From contig NZ_SJSM01000009.1 in the NCBI RefSeq assembly GCF_004331685.1, positions 1-64,000 of the forward strand: a DNA stretch of 64,000 nt. The letters are read 5' to 3'. The position numbers were made by a program, and so were the translations under genes. Below the pieces are notes generated by a model, which was not told the DNA's origin, searched no databases, and saw only the letters and a list, made by a program, of their open reading frames with translations. Each line of letters opens with the position of its first letter. The first letter of the stretch is position 1. Of the stretch, positions 33,561 through 42,800 are shown piece by piece. Source of the stretch: Pedobacter hiemivivus. GTDB taxonomy: Bacteria > Bacteroidota > Bacteroidia > Sphingobacteriales > Sphingobacteriaceae.

Positions 33561-34799
33561 ATGAAACAATTATTATTCAGTTTATTGCTTTTATGCCCGT
33601 TTTTTGCATTTTCACAGAGCAATAACTCCCCTTCTAGCTACGATCCACACGAAATTGCCATTACAGGTTACCTTCAAACGCAATATCAACGTGCACAATC
33701 ACCAGGGATATCATCGTTTTCTGGTGGAAATTTTGAAAAAAACTCACAGGATCGTTTCATGATCCGTAGAGGTAGACTAAAAATTGACCGTTCTGACAAA
33801 TATTCAAGTATTGTTTTTCAAATTGATGCCACACAAAATGGTGTTGCATTAATGGATGCTTTTATACAACTGCATAGACCTGATTCAAAAAACTTATTGT
33901 TTACTGCTGGATTGTTCAACCGCCCTTTTGGATACTCTATTGTATATTCATCAGGATATCGCGATTTTCCGGAAAGAGCTAGAGTATTCCAAACCTTAAT
34001 GCCCCGCGAAAGAGATATTGGTGCTATGGTTACCTTTAGACCAGACCATAAAATGTTCCATTTCTTAACTGCCGAATTGGCCGTAATTAACGGAAGTGGA
34101 TACTCAGCAAGAGATTATGACACTAAAAAAGATATTGTTGGGAACCTCGGCTTTAGGTTTGACAGTCTCGCCAACAAAAAACTACATATAGGTTTTGGCG
34201 GTTCCTTTTATAAAGGCTCGGTACGTAATGATAAGGAAACCTATTATACAAGTACAAGCAATGGCTTTGTTAAAAACACAAGCCCAAATAATGTAGGATC
34301 GAATGCAAAACGTAATTATTATGGTGGAAACTTGCAAATACAGTATGACAATACTTTCGGAGCTACATCATTTAAAGCAGAATATGTTGCGGGTACACAA
34401 CCTGGTGTAGCCAGCACATCGAGCACTACAGGTGCGATTGCCAGCCAGAGTTTTGCGGCACAACCAGCTACCGATCTATATCTGCGCCCATTTTCAGGAT
34501 ATTACCTGTGGCTTTCTCAACGGATAGCAAAAAGTAGGTTCACTGCATTATTAGCTTATGATGTTTACGATCCTAATACTGATGTTAAGGAAAGTGAGAT
34601 TGGTGCGCCCAACAGCTTCACTACCGCTGGAGATATTAAATTTAGTACTTTAGGCTATGGCATGACTTGTCAGGTTGGTCCAAGAATAAAATTAACGGCT
34701 TATAACGAGCATGTTGTAAACGACACTACTGAATTACCTGAATATGTAAATGATCTTAAGGATGATGTATTTACGATGAGGTTGCAATATCGTTGGTAA
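33561..34799 (+). CDS. Outer-membrane porin (OprP-like / phosphate-selective porin type)
   Basis: The product has 412 residues with signal peptide MKQLLFSLLLLCPFFAFSQ. The body is a beta-barrel pattern: ITGYLQTQYQR, DRFMIRRGRLKIDR, FTAGLFNRPFGYS and RERDIGAM, ending MRLQYRW with an aromatic C-terminus for outer-membrane assembly. The family forms anion-type porins. It is divergent from the SulP/carbonic anhydrase unit across 200 bases, so a joint role in anion entry is plausible but unproven. Confidence 0.85.
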   Translation: MKQLLFSLLLLCPFFAFSQSNNSPSSYDPHEIAITGYLQTQYQRAQSPGISSFSGGNFEKNSQDRFMIRRGRLKIDRSDKYSSIVFQIDATQNGVALMDAFIQLHRPDSKNLLFTAGLFNRPFGYSIVYSSGYRDFPERARVFQTLMPRERDIGAMVTFRPDHKMFHFLTAELAVINGSGYSARDYDTKKDIVGNLGFRFDSLANKKLHIGFGGSFYKGSVRNDKETYYTSTSNGFVKNTSPNNVGSNAKRNYYGGNLQIQYDNTFGATSFKAEYVAGTQPGVASTSSTTGAIASQSFAAQPATDLYLRPFSGYYLWLSQRIAKSRFTALLAYDVYDPNTDVKESEIGAPNSFTTAGDIKFSTLGYGMTCQVGPRIKLTAYNEHVVNDTTELPEYVNDLKDDVFTMRLQYRW

Positions 34800-34835
34800 T
34801 AGATATATTTATAATATTTGATAAAATCATTTTTA

Positions 34836-36377
34836 ATGAAGGATAAGATAGAGTTACTAGAAGATAAAATTCAACAAGCTCTGGCTGGTGGTGGTACAGC
34901 CCGAATTGAAAGTCAACATAAAAAAGGCAAACTTACTGCAAGGGAAAGAATCCATTTTTTAATGGACGAAAACTCTTTTGAAGAAATCGGAATGATGGTT
35001 ACGCATCGCAGTACCGATTTTGGGATGGAACGCGAAAAATATTTAGGTGATGGTGTAGTAACCGGATATGGCAATATTAATGGCCGCTTGGTATACGTAT
35101 TCTCTCAGGATTTCACTGTCTTTGGTGGCTCATTATCAGAAACTCATGCCGAAAAGATTTGCAAAATCATGGATATGGCCATGAAGAACGGTGCTCCTGT
35201 TATTGGTTTGAATGATAGCGGTGGTGCCCGCATACAAGAAGGCGTGGTTTCCTTGGGCGGTTATGCTGATATTTTTTACAGAAATGTTCAGGCATCAGGG
35301 GTTATCCCTCAATTATCGGCTATCATGGGCCCTTGTGCTGGCGGAGCGGTATACTCTCCTGCCATTACAGATTTCATATTAATGGTGGAAAACACTTCTT
35401 ATATGTTTGTTACTGGCCCTAATGTGGTTAAAACAGTAACACACGAGGAAGTGAGTTCGGAAGAACTTGGTGGTGCTTCTACACATGCTACCAAATCGGG
35501 TGTAACTCATTTTGCCTGTAGCAATGAGCTTGATGCGATCAATCATGTAAAAAAATTGCTGAGCTATATGCCGCAAAATTGTGAGGAAGTACCAGCTCAA
35601 TTGCCTTACGAAATGGCCAATGAGAATAGGCCGGCATTAAATGACATTATGCCTCAAAATGCAAATCAACCATATGATGTGCGGAGTATTATTGAGGCGA
35701 CTACAGATAGCGAGAGCTTTTTAGAGGTGCATAAGGATTATGCGGAGAATATTGTTGTCGGCTTTGCCCGTCTTGCAGGCAGAAGCATTGGTATTGTAGC
35801 CAATCAGCCAGCTTACCTTGCTGGGGTTTTAGACAACCATGCCTCAACTAAAGCAGCAAGGTTTGTCCGTTTTTGCGATTGTTTCAACATCCCCCTACTC
35901 GTTTTTGAAGATGTTCCAGGATTTTTACCAGGAACAGATCAGGAATGGAATGGGATCATTACTAATGGGGCTAAATTACTTTATGCCTTTAGTGAAGCTA
36001 CGGTGCCACGCATTACAGTGATCACCAGAAAAGCTTACGGCGGCGCCTACGACGTAATGAACTCCAAACATATTGGTGCCGATTTAAATTATGCATGGCC
36101 TACAGCAGAAATTGCTGTTATGGGGGCTAAAGGTGCGGCCGAAATCATCTTCAAAAAAGAAATTACGACTGCAGAAAAACCAGAAGAAAAATGGCTAGAG
36201 AAGGAAAAGCTTTATTCTGAAACTTTTGCTAACCCTTATCGTGCTGCTGAGCGCGGTTTTGTAGATGAGGTGATAGAACCTTCGCAAACCAGAAATAAGC
36301 TCATTAAAGCCTTTAAAATGCTGGAAAACAAAGTTGTAAATACGCCCCGCAAAAAACACGGAAATATACCTCTATAA
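34836..36377 (+). CDS. Acyl-CoA carboxylase carboxyltransferase (beta) subunit
   Basis: The product has 513 residues, the propionyl/methylmalonyl-CoA type carboxyltransferase. Two crotonase-like halves are visible: N-terminal with GARIQEGVVSLGGYADIF and oxyanion CAGGAVYSPAITDF, C-terminal with GFARLAGRSIGIVANQP, FEDVPGFLPGTDQE and RKAYGGAYDVMNSKHIG. It transfers CO2 from carboxybiotin to acyl-CoA. The biotin carboxylase and biotin carrier genes are not adjacent. The start is the ATG of MKDKIELLEDKI; an upstream in-frame start adds six residues. Confidence 0.93.
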   Translation: MKDKIELLEDKIQQALAGGGTARIESQHKKGKLTARERIHFLMDENSFEEIGMMVTHRSTDFGMEREKYLGDGVVTGYGNINGRLVYVFSQDFTVFGGSLSETHAEKICKIMDMAMKNGAPVIGLNDSGGARIQEGVVSLGGYADIFYRNVQASGVIPQLSAIMGPCAGGAVYSPAITDFILMVENTSYMFVTGPNVVKTVTHEEVSSEELGGASTHATKSGVTHFACSNELDAINHVKKLLSYMPQNCEEVPAQLPYEMANENRPALNDIMPQNANQPYDVRSIIEATTDSESFLEVHKDYAENIVVGFARLAGRSIGIVANQPAYLAGVLDNHASTKAARFVRFCDCFNIPLLVFEDVPGFLPGTDQEWNGIITNGAKLLYAFSEATVPRITVITRKAYGGAYDVMNSKHIGADLNYAWPTAEIAVMGAKGAAEIIFKKEITTAEKPEEKWLEKEKLYSETFANPYRAAERGFVDEVIEPSQTRNKLIKAFKMLENKVVNTPRKKHGNIPL

Positions 36378-36395
36378 AATTTAAAGCCTAACCAT

Positions 36396-36812
36396 TTGGA
36401 AACTCAAATTGAGCAGATCAGATTTGATTTAACCTGGCCCATCAGGCATGAGGCGATGTATCCTGATTTACCTTTTGATGCAATTAAACTAGCGGATGAT
36501 CCTAATGGTTTACATTTCGGACTATATGCAAACCATCAACTCATTGCCGTCGTTTCCCTATTTAACGTAGGGAATATTTACCAATTCAGAAAATTTGCGA
36601 CTAAAACTACCGAACAAGGTAAAGGCTATGGGACGATATTGCTAAATCATGTCATCAATTATGTAAATGAAATGGGCGGACAAAAACTATGGTTTAATGC
36701 CCGTGTTTCTGCCACAGGGTTTTACAACAAGTTTGGTATGATACAGACTGATCAACCCTATATCAGTAACGGCATTGAATTTGTCACCATGGAGTTACAA
36801 CTGAACAATTAA
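36396..36812 (+). CDS. GNAT-family N-acetyltransferase
   Basis: The product has 138 residues with the acetyl-CoA loop EQGKGYGTILLNHVI (motif A, Q/RxxGxG/A) near 70-85 and a C-terminal FYNKFGMI segment typical of GNAT proteins. The acceptor is unknown. The frame opens with a TTG (METQIEQI if translated as start); no better ATG exists before the conserved region. It follows the carboxyltransferase gene by 18 bases and may be co-transcribed. A small hairpin overlaps its stop codon. Confidence 0.82.
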   Translation: METQIEQIRFDLTWPIRHEAMYPDLPFDAIKLADDPNGLHFGLYANHQLIAVVSLFNVGNIYQFRKFATKTTEQGKGYGTILLNHVINYVNEMGGQKLWFNARVSATGFYNKFGMIQTDQPYISNGIEFVTMELQLNN

Positions 36813-36832
36813 CCGGCGACTTATCCCCGGTT
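36811..36832 (+). terminator. Short hairpin terminator after the acetyltransferase
   Basis: AACCGG (36811-36816) pairs with CCGGTT (36827-36832), followed by TTATAT. The stem is only 6 bases and overlaps the stop codon, so termination may be partial. Confidence 0.45.
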
Positions 36833-36835
36833 TTA

Positions 36836-36843
36836 TATATTTG
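36836..36843 (+). promoter_or_regulatory. -7 box for the M42 peptidase
   Basis: TATATTTG is an exact TAnnTTTG match 22 bases before the ATG at 36866; no clear upstream TTG. Confidence 0.45.
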
Positions 36844-36865
36844 CTTACAATAAAAAAACAGAATA

Positions 36866-37981
36866 ATGGCTAAAAAGAAAGACGACAAGCAGAATCATGT
36901 TACTGTGGTTAATAAAAAATCACTGCAGTTTTTTGAAAAATATATCAACAACCCTTCTCCCACCGGCTTTGAATATCCAGGTCAGAAATTATGGCTTGAC
37001 TATCTAAAACCATATATCGATGAAAGTTTTATTGACAATTATGGCACCGCTGTAGGTGTAATTAATCCTAAAGCCGAATTTAGAGTAGTAATTGAAGCAC
37101 ATGCGGATGAAATCTCTTGGTTTGTGAATTACATCACCGAGGATGGATTAATCTATGTAATCCGTAATGGAGGCTCAGATCATCAGATTGCGCCTTCTAA
37201 AAGGGTTAATATCCATACTGACAAAGGTATGGTAAAGGCTGTATTTGGATGGCCAGCGATACACACCCGTCATGGTGGTGAAAAAGAAGAAGCGCCTGCC
37301 CTTAAAAATATATTCCTGGATTGCGGATGTACTTCCAAAGATGAAGTGGAAAAACTAGGCGTTCATGTAGGCTGTGTAATTACCTACGAAGATGAATTTA
37401 TGGTTTTAAACGACCGCTATTATGTTGGCAGAGCGTTGGATAACAGAGCGGGTGGTTTTATGATTGCCGAAGTGGCGCGTTTACTTCAGGAGAATAAAAA
37501 GAAACTTCCATTCGGATTGTATATTGTAAACTCGGTACAGGAAGAAATTGGTTTACGTGGTGCCGAAATGATTGCGCACAGAATTAAACCTCATGTTGCA
37601 ATTATTACCGACGTAACGCATGATACGACCACACCAATGATCAATAAAAAAACTCAGGGTGATTTGGCTTGCGGTAAAGGGCCTGTAGTTTCTTATGCCC
37701 CAGCAGTACAAACCAACCTAAATAAATTGTTGATTGAAACTGCTGAAAAGAATAATATTCCTTTCCAACGCCAGGCATCTTCACGCTCAACAGGTACCGA
37801 CACTGATGCTTTTGCATATTCTAATGGAGGTGTTCCATCTGCACTGATTTCATTACCACTACGTTATATGCATACCACAGTCGAGATGATCCACAAGGAA
37901 GATGTAGACAATGTAATCAGCTTGATCTATCATGCTTTATTAAACATCGAAAAAGATCACGATTTCAGATACGGTAAATAA
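36866..37981 (+). CDS. M42-family metallo-aminopeptidase
   Basis: The product has 371 residues and is a dinuclear-metal cytosolic aminopeptidase or endoglucanase-like peptidase of family M42. Ligand regions: EAHADEISWFV (His/Asp), GRALDNRAGG (bridging Asp), SVQEEIGLRGAEM (Glu-Glu, catalytic base and ligand), TDVTHD and the C-terminal PLRYMHTTVEM His. STGTDTDAFAYSNGG is also typical. The family forms dodecameric tetrahedral peptidases that trim oligopeptides. It is monocistronic, with its own promoter and terminator. Confidence 0.94.
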   Translation: MAKKKDDKQNHVTVVNKKSLQFFEKYINNPSPTGFEYPGQKLWLDYLKPYIDESFIDNYGTAVGVINPKAEFRVVIEAHADEISWFVNYITEDGLIYVIRNGGSDHQIAPSKRVNIHTDKGMVKAVFGWPAIHTRHGGEKEEAPALKNIFLDCGCTSKDEVEKLGVHVGCVITYEDEFMVLNDRYYVGRALDNRAGGFMIAEVARLLQENKKKLPFGLYIVNSVQEEIGLRGAEMIAHRIKPHVAIITDVTHDTTTPMINKKTQGDLACGKGPVVSYAPAVQTNLNKLLIETAEKNNIPFQRQASSRSTGTDTDAFAYSNGGVPSALISLPLRYMHTTVEMIHKEDVDNVISLIYHALLNIEKDHDFRYGK

Positions 37982-37993
37982 TATTAGCTAATA

Positions 37994-38043
37994 AAAAAAG
38001 GAGGGGTGTTTGATTTTTTTCAGACACCCCCCTTTCTTTTTTT
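37994..38043 (+). terminator. Terminator after the M42 peptidase
   Basis: GGGGTGTTTGA (38003-38013) pairs with TCAGACACCCC (38020-38030) with one wobble, extended by AAAGG/CCTTT and followed by CTTTTTTT. Confidence 0.8.
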
Positions 38044-38096
38044 AATCCCATGGGTTTTGTTACTTTTATAATATCATCGTTAAAAATCAATTACTT

Positions 38097-39641
38097 ATGA
38101 GCGATCAATCAGCAAAATTCACAGAAAAAATTAAAGCTTCGTATAAACCATCCGGTTCATATATTTATTTAGGTGCTGGTATATTAAATGGTGAGGTACT
38201 GTCTGACGCTGAAGTAAACTTATCCTTACATATGATGAACAGGCACGGATTGGTTGCCGGAGCGACTGGTACAGGAAAAACCAGAACACTACAACTGCTT
38301 GCCGAACAACTATCGGATGCCGGAGTGCCTGTTTTTATGTTAGATGTAAAAGGTGATTTATCCGGATTAAACCAACCTGGAGTTAGTAACCCTAAAATTG
38401 AGGAAAGGTCTCAACAGCTTAATAAACCATTTAATCCATCGGGCTTTCCCCTGGAACTTTATTCATTATCAGGTAAGCTTGGTGCACAAATGCGAGCAAC
38501 CGTTTTGGAGTTTGGCCCCACCCTGTTAGCCAAAATCCTTGATTTAAATGACACCCAATCCGGCGTATTAGCAGTTATATTCAAATATGCGGATGACAAT
38601 AAAATGCCCATTATAGACCTGAATGATCTTAAAAAATTAGTTAACTACCTGGCCGAAGATGAAGGCGCTGAAGAGATTAAAAGCACTTATGGCAAAATAT
38701 CAACTGCTACCTCAGGTACCATTTTAAGAAAAATAGTAACCATAGAGCAACAAGGACTAAGCGCTATGTTTGGGGAACGTTCTTTTGATATTGAAGATCT
38801 TTTTGAAAAAGTAGATGGTAAAGGAACAATTAGCTTGCTGAATATTTCTGATGTTCAGACCCAACCAGTTTTATACTCTACATACCTGTTAAGCTTACTG
38901 GCCGAAATATTTTACAGTATGCCGGAGGCTGGCGACTTGGACAAACCTAAACTGGTTTTCTTTTTTGATGAAGCCCATTTACTATTCAACAACTCCTCTA
39001 AAGCCTTTTTAGAACAAATCGAAACCATCATCAGGCTAATCAGATCTAAGGGCATAGGCGTCTTCTTTTGCACTCAGGCGCCTACAGATGTACCCGAAAG
39101 CGTATTGTCACAATTAGGAAATCGTATACAGCATGCTTTAAGGGTATTCACGCCCAATGATGCCGATGCTTTAAAGAAGACAGTCAATACTTATCCCCGA
39201 TCGGATTTTTACAAGATTGATGAAATATTAACATCACTGGGAACGGGCCAGGCATTAATTACCGTATTAAACGAGAAAGGTATACCAACGGAGGTAGCAG
39301 CAACCATGCTTACTCCCCCCAGAGCCATTATGGCTCCACTAGCACTTGCAGACTATAATTCTTTGGTTCAAGCCAGTCCTATGACTACAAAATACGCACA
39401 GGCTATCGATCCTGAAAGCGCATATGAAATACTAACCAAACGTGTTAATGATAAATTAGGAGACCAAGGGGAGGTGGAGCAAACACCAGCTCCTGCAAAA
39501 GGAGAAAAAAGTATCATTGAGCAAGTCATGGGCGCGACAATAACCAGGCAGATAGGCAAAGAAATTGTCCGGGGAATATTTGGTATGCTTACCGGTAAAA
39601 AACCGCGCAGCAGCGGAGGTAAGGGGATATTTGGATTTTAA
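38097..39641 (+). CDS. HerA-like ATPase of the DUF853 (YjgR) family
   Basis: The product has 514 residues. Walker A GATGTGKT lies at 55-62 and a Walker B-like FFFDEAHLLF near 287-296. The arginine-finger region is around VFFCTQAPTDVPESVLSQLGNRIQHALR (read in pieces). The family is related to HerA/FtsK-type hexameric motors, but DUF853 members are poorly studied. No NurA nuclease or defence partner adjoins, so a classical HerA-NurA role is not supported. The C-terminus is Gly/Lys-rich (KKPRSSGGKGIFGF). Confidence 0.88.
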   Translation: MSDQSAKFTEKIKASYKPSGSYIYLGAGILNGEVLSDAEVNLSLHMMNRHGLVAGATGTGKTRTLQLLAEQLSDAGVPVFMLDVKGDLSGLNQPGVSNPKIEERSQQLNKPFNPSGFPLELYSLSGKLGAQMRATVLEFGPTLLAKILDLNDTQSGVLAVIFKYADDNKMPIIDLNDLKKLVNYLAEDEGAEEIKSTYGKISTATSGTILRKIVTIEQQGLSAMFGERSFDIEDLFEKVDGKGTISLLNISDVQTQPVLYSTYLLSLLAEIFYSMPEAGDLDKPKLVFFFDEAHLLFNNSSKAFLEQIETIIRLIRSKGIGVFFCTQAPTDVPESVLSQLGNRIQHALRVFTPNDADALKKTVNTYPRSDFYKIDEILTSLGTGQALITVLNEKGIPTEVAATMLTPPRAIMAPLALADYNSLVQASPMTTKYAQAIDPESAYEILTKRVNDKLGDQGEVEQTPAPAKGEKSIIEQVMGATITRQIGKEIVRGIFGMLTGKKPRSSGGKGIFGF

Positions 39642-39739
39642 CTTAAAAAACTATTCTTAGATGAATCAAAAAATGTATTTTAGCCCTTTAAAATTTTAAC
39701 GTTTACATTGATTATTAACCAATTCATTATTTTAATTGA

Positions 39740-40639
39740 ATGAAACCTACCCTACTAATATTAGCCGCCGGTATGGCGAGCCGTTATGGCAGCATGAAAC
39801 AAATTGATGGCTTCGGTCCAAACGACGAAACTATTATCGACTATTCAATACACGATGCAATAAAGGCAGGTTTTGGCAAAGTAGTCTTTATCATCAAGGA
39901 AGAATTTGTAGATAACTTTAAAGCTATTTTTGAGCCAAAGCTGAGTGGTAAAATTGAGACAGATTATGTATTCCAAAACTTTGATTTAAAACAGTTTGGA
40001 ATCGAAGAAGAAATCTATCGTGAAAAACCATGGGGAACGGCTCATGCCATTCTTTCGGCTAGAAATGCCATTAAAGAACCATTTTGTGTAATCAATGCCG
40101 ATGATTATTATGGCTTTGATGCTTTCAGTAAAATGGTAGACTTTCTAAATAATGAAGCAACGGATAGTAATTACTCTATCGTTGGCTACCAGATTGGAAA
40201 AACCCTATCTGATTTTGGATCAGTTTCTCGCGGAGTTTGCAAAACTAGTGACGCAGGTTACCTGGAAGAAATTACAGAGCGTACACAAGTTTATAAAAAA
40301 GGAGATGCTATCGTTTATGAAGAAAATGGTGTAGAGTATCCTTTAGAGTATAATACGCCTGTTTCAATGAACTTCTGGGGATTTACACCAGCAGTATTTA
40401 AACTAACTGAAGACTTGTTTAAAGTATTTGCTTTAGCGAACAAAGATAAGCCTAAAGCGGAGTTCTTTATTCCTTTAATTGGCGAGAACCTAGTTAAAAG
40501 CAATGCAGCAAGCTTTAAAGTTATCCCTACGGATAGCCAGTGGTTTGGTGTAACTTATAAAGAGGATAAACCATTTGTACAAAACTGTATAGATGAGCTA
40601 GTTAAAAATGGCACCTATCCTGAAAACCTTTGGAATTAA
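39740..40639 (+). CDS. Sugar-phosphate-type nucleotidyltransferase
   Basis: The product has 299 residues with the NTP_transferase signature LILAAGMASRYGSMKQIDGFG at the N-terminus (read as LAAGMASRYG), an NADDYYGFDAF metal/nucleotide motif near 115-125 and EKPWGTAHAIL. It resembles glucose-1-phosphate uridylyl/thymidylyl transferases, but the exact sugar and nucleotide are not evident. No glycan cluster is adjacent. It converges on dnaK and shares a 24-base perfect-stem terminator with it. Confidence 0.85.
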   Translation: MKPTLLILAAGMASRYGSMKQIDGFGPNDETIIDYSIHDAIKAGFGKVVFIIKEEFVDNFKAIFEPKLSGKIETDYVFQNFDLKQFGIEEEIYREKPWGTAHAILSARNAIKEPFCVINADDYYGFDAFSKMVDFLNNEATDSNYSIVGYQIGKTLSDFGSVSRGVCKTSDAGYLEEITERTQVYKKGDAIVYEENGVEYPLEYNTPVSMNFWGFTPAVFKLTEDLFKVFALANKDKPKAEFFIPLIGENLVKSNAASFKVIPTDSQWFGVTYKEDKPFVQNCIDELVKNGTYPENLWN

Positions 40640-40650
40640 TCTACATCAAT

Positions 40651-40701
40651 TATAAAAAGGAAAGGCCCTTGATCAATGATCAAGGGCCTTTCCTTTTTAT
40701 A
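40651..40701. terminator. Long perfect bidirectional terminator
   Basis: A 24-base arm (40651-40674) is matched base for base by 40678-40701 with only 3 bases between. The stem runs from TATAAAAAGG through GGCCCTTGATC. A/T-runs at both ends suit both the nucleotidyltransferase (plus) and dnaK (minus). Confidence 0.92.
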
Positions 40702-40712
40702 GAAATCAACGA

Positions 40713-42629
40713 TTACTTTTTGTCGTCTTTAACTTCTTCGAAGTCAACATCAGTAACGTTATCGCCGTTATCAGCAGCATGTCCGCTAGCCTGACCTTCT
40801 GCACCAGCTTCTGGCTGTGCACCGTCCTGACCACCTTTATACATCTCTTCTGAAGCAGCATTCCATGCATTTTGCAATTCTTCCTGAGCTGCATCAATAT
40901 CAGCAAAGTTTCTTGCTGCATGAGCATCTTTAAGTTTTTTCAAACCTTCTTCAATAGGTGCTTTTTTATCAGCAGAAAGTTTGTCGCCAAACTCTTTTAA
41001 TTGTTTCTCAGTTGTGAAAATTAAAGCATCAGCACCATTGATTTTCTCAGCTTCTTCTTTAGCAGATTTATCAGCATCAGCATTTTGCTCTGCTTCTTCT
41101 TTCATCCTTTTGATCTCTTCATCCGTTAAACCTGAAGAAGCTTCGATACGGATTTTTTGCTCTTTCCCAGTAGCTTTATCTTTAGCACTTACGTGTAAGA
41201 TACCATTCGCATCAATATCAAATGCTACTTCTACCTGAGGAACTCCACGTGGAGCTGGTGGAATACCATCTAAAATGAAACGACCAATTGTACGGTTATG
41301 AGCAGCCATTGGACGCTCTCCCTGTAAAATATGGATCTCTACAGAAGGCTGGTTATCAGCAGCAGTAGAGAAAGTTTCTGCTTTTTTAGAAGGAATAGTA
41401 GTGTTAGCTTCAATTAACTTAGTCATTACACCACCCATAGTTTCAATGCCTAAAGAAAGTGGAGTAACATCTAATAACAATACATCCTTAACTTCTCCAG
41501 TTAATACACCACCTTGAATTGCAGCACCAATAGCTACAACCTCATCAGGGTTTACACCTTTAGATGGTTCTTTACCAAAGAAAGCTTTTACTGCTTCCTG
41601 GATAGCAGGAATACGTGTTGAACCACCAACTAAAATGATCTCATCAATATCACTTGTTTTTAAACCAGCATTTTTCAAAGCAGATTTACAAGGATCAATT
41701 GTACGTTTGATTAAATCACTAGCCAATTGCTCAAATTTAGCACGGCTTAATGATCTAACAAGGTGTTTAGGTCCTGTTGCATCGGCAGTGATATAAGGAA
41801 GATTGATTTCAGTTGAAGTCGTGCTTGAAAGCTCAATTTTAGCTTTTTCAGCAGCTTCTTTTAAACGTTGTAATGCCATTGGATCTTGGTGAAGATCCAT
41901 ACCATTTTCGTTTTTAAACTCATCAGCTAACCAATCGATAATGATATGATCAAAGTCATCACCACCTAAGTGAGTATCACCATCAGTAGATTTTACTTCA
42001 AATACACCATCACCTAATTCAAGTACAGAAACGTCATGAGTACCACCACCGCAGTCAAACACAACGATTTTCATGTCCTTATGAGCTTTATCTAAACCGT
42101 AAGCTAAAGCAGCTGCAGTTGGCTCATTGATGATACGTTTTACAGTTAAACCTGCAATTTCACCAGCTTCTTTTGTAGCTTGACGCTGAGCATCATTAAA
42201 GTAAGCAGGAACCGTAATAACGGCTTCAGTTACCTCATGACCCAAGAAATCCTCTGCAGTCTTTTTCATTTTCTGCAAAATCATTGCAGAAAGCTCCTGA
42301 GGAGTATATTTACGGTCGTCAATTTCTACACGTGGTGTATTGTTGTCGCCCTTTACTACTTTATATGGCACGCGCGCTGCTTCTTTACTAACCTCAGCAA
42401 AGCTGCTACCCATAAAGCGCTTAATTGAATAAATTGTTTTTGTTGGGTTAGTTATCGCCTGGCGTTTAGCCGGCTCACCAACTTTACGCTCACCATTCTC
42501 TGCAAATGCAACAATGGATGGCGTAGTACGTTTACCCTCACTGTTGGCTATAACTACAGGTTCGTTACCTTCCATTACGGCTACGCAAGAGTTTGTTGTT
42601 CCTAAGTCTATACCAATAATTTTTGACAT
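40713..42629 (-). CDS. dnaK: Chaperone DnaK (Hsp70)
   Basis: DnaK binds exposed hydrophobic peptides in an ATP cycle with DnaJ and GrpE. It is 638 residues. The ATPase domain begins IGIDLGTTNSCVAVMEG, with VPAYFNDAQRQATKEAG and FDCGGGTHDVSVLE. A linker DVLLLDVTPLSLGIET leads to the peptide-binding domain, and the tail ends DVDFEEVKDDKK. The usual D of DLGGGT is replaced by C in this reading (FDCGGGT), which is a conservative position in some lineages. dnaJ and grpE are not adjacent. A sigma-54-like element lies about 54 bases upstream. Confidence 0.98.
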   Translation of the reverse strand: MSKIIGIDLGTTNSCVAVMEGNEPVVIANSEGKRTTPSIVAFAENGERKVGEPAKRQAITNPTKTIYSIKRFMGSSFAEVSKEAARVPYKVVKGDNNTPRVEIDDRKYTPQELSAMILQKMKKTAEDFLGHEVTEAVITVPAYFNDAQRQATKEAGEIAGLTVKRIINEPTAAALAYGLDKAHKDMKIVVFDCGGGTHDVSVLELGDGVFEVKSTDGDTHLGGDDFDHIIIDWLADEFKNENGMDLHQDPMALQRLKEAAEKAKIELSSTTSTEINLPYITADATGPKHLVRSLSRAKFEQLASDLIKRTIDPCKSALKNAGLKTSDIDEIILVGGSTRIPAIQEAVKAFFGKEPSKGVNPDEVVAIGAAIQGGVLTGEVKDVLLLDVTPLSLGIETMGGVMTKLIEANTTIPSKKAETFSTAADNQPSVEIHILQGERPMAAHNRTIGRFILDGIPPAPRGVPQVEVAFDIDANGILHVSAKDKATGKEQKIRIEASSGLTDEEIKRMKEEAEQNADADKSAKEEAEKINGADALIFTTEKQLKEFGDKLSADKKAPIEEGLKKLKDAHAARNFADIDAAQEELQNAWNAASEEMYKGGQDGAQPEAGAEGQASGHAADNGDNVTDVDFEEVKDDKK

Positions 42630-42681
42630 GTTATTTATCTCTCTTTATGTTATGAAATCTTTTATTATTTATATCTGTTTA

Positions 42682-42696
42682 ACAAGCAATGTGCCA
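42682..42696 (-). promoter_or_regulatory. dnaK: Sigma-54-like promoter element before dnaK
   Basis: On the minus strand TGGCACATTGCTTGT fits TGGCAC-N5-TTGC except for the last C (T here). The expected transcript start would give a leader of about 40 bases. No TAnnTTTG box was seen in the same gap. Confidence 0.4.
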
Positions 42697-42800
42697 ATTG
42701 AGTTTTGGCAGAAAATCATTCGTACAATGAATAATTAACGAATTTTATGTCCGAAAGCGATTACAAAAATGTGACAGTATGACAGAAATGCACATAAACG

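Noticed and set aside
38097..39641. HerA-like ATPase as part of a defence system
   Set aside because: No NurA, Sir2, DUF4297 or nuclease partner adjoins, and the protein matches the common DUF853 housekeeping type between unrelated genes.
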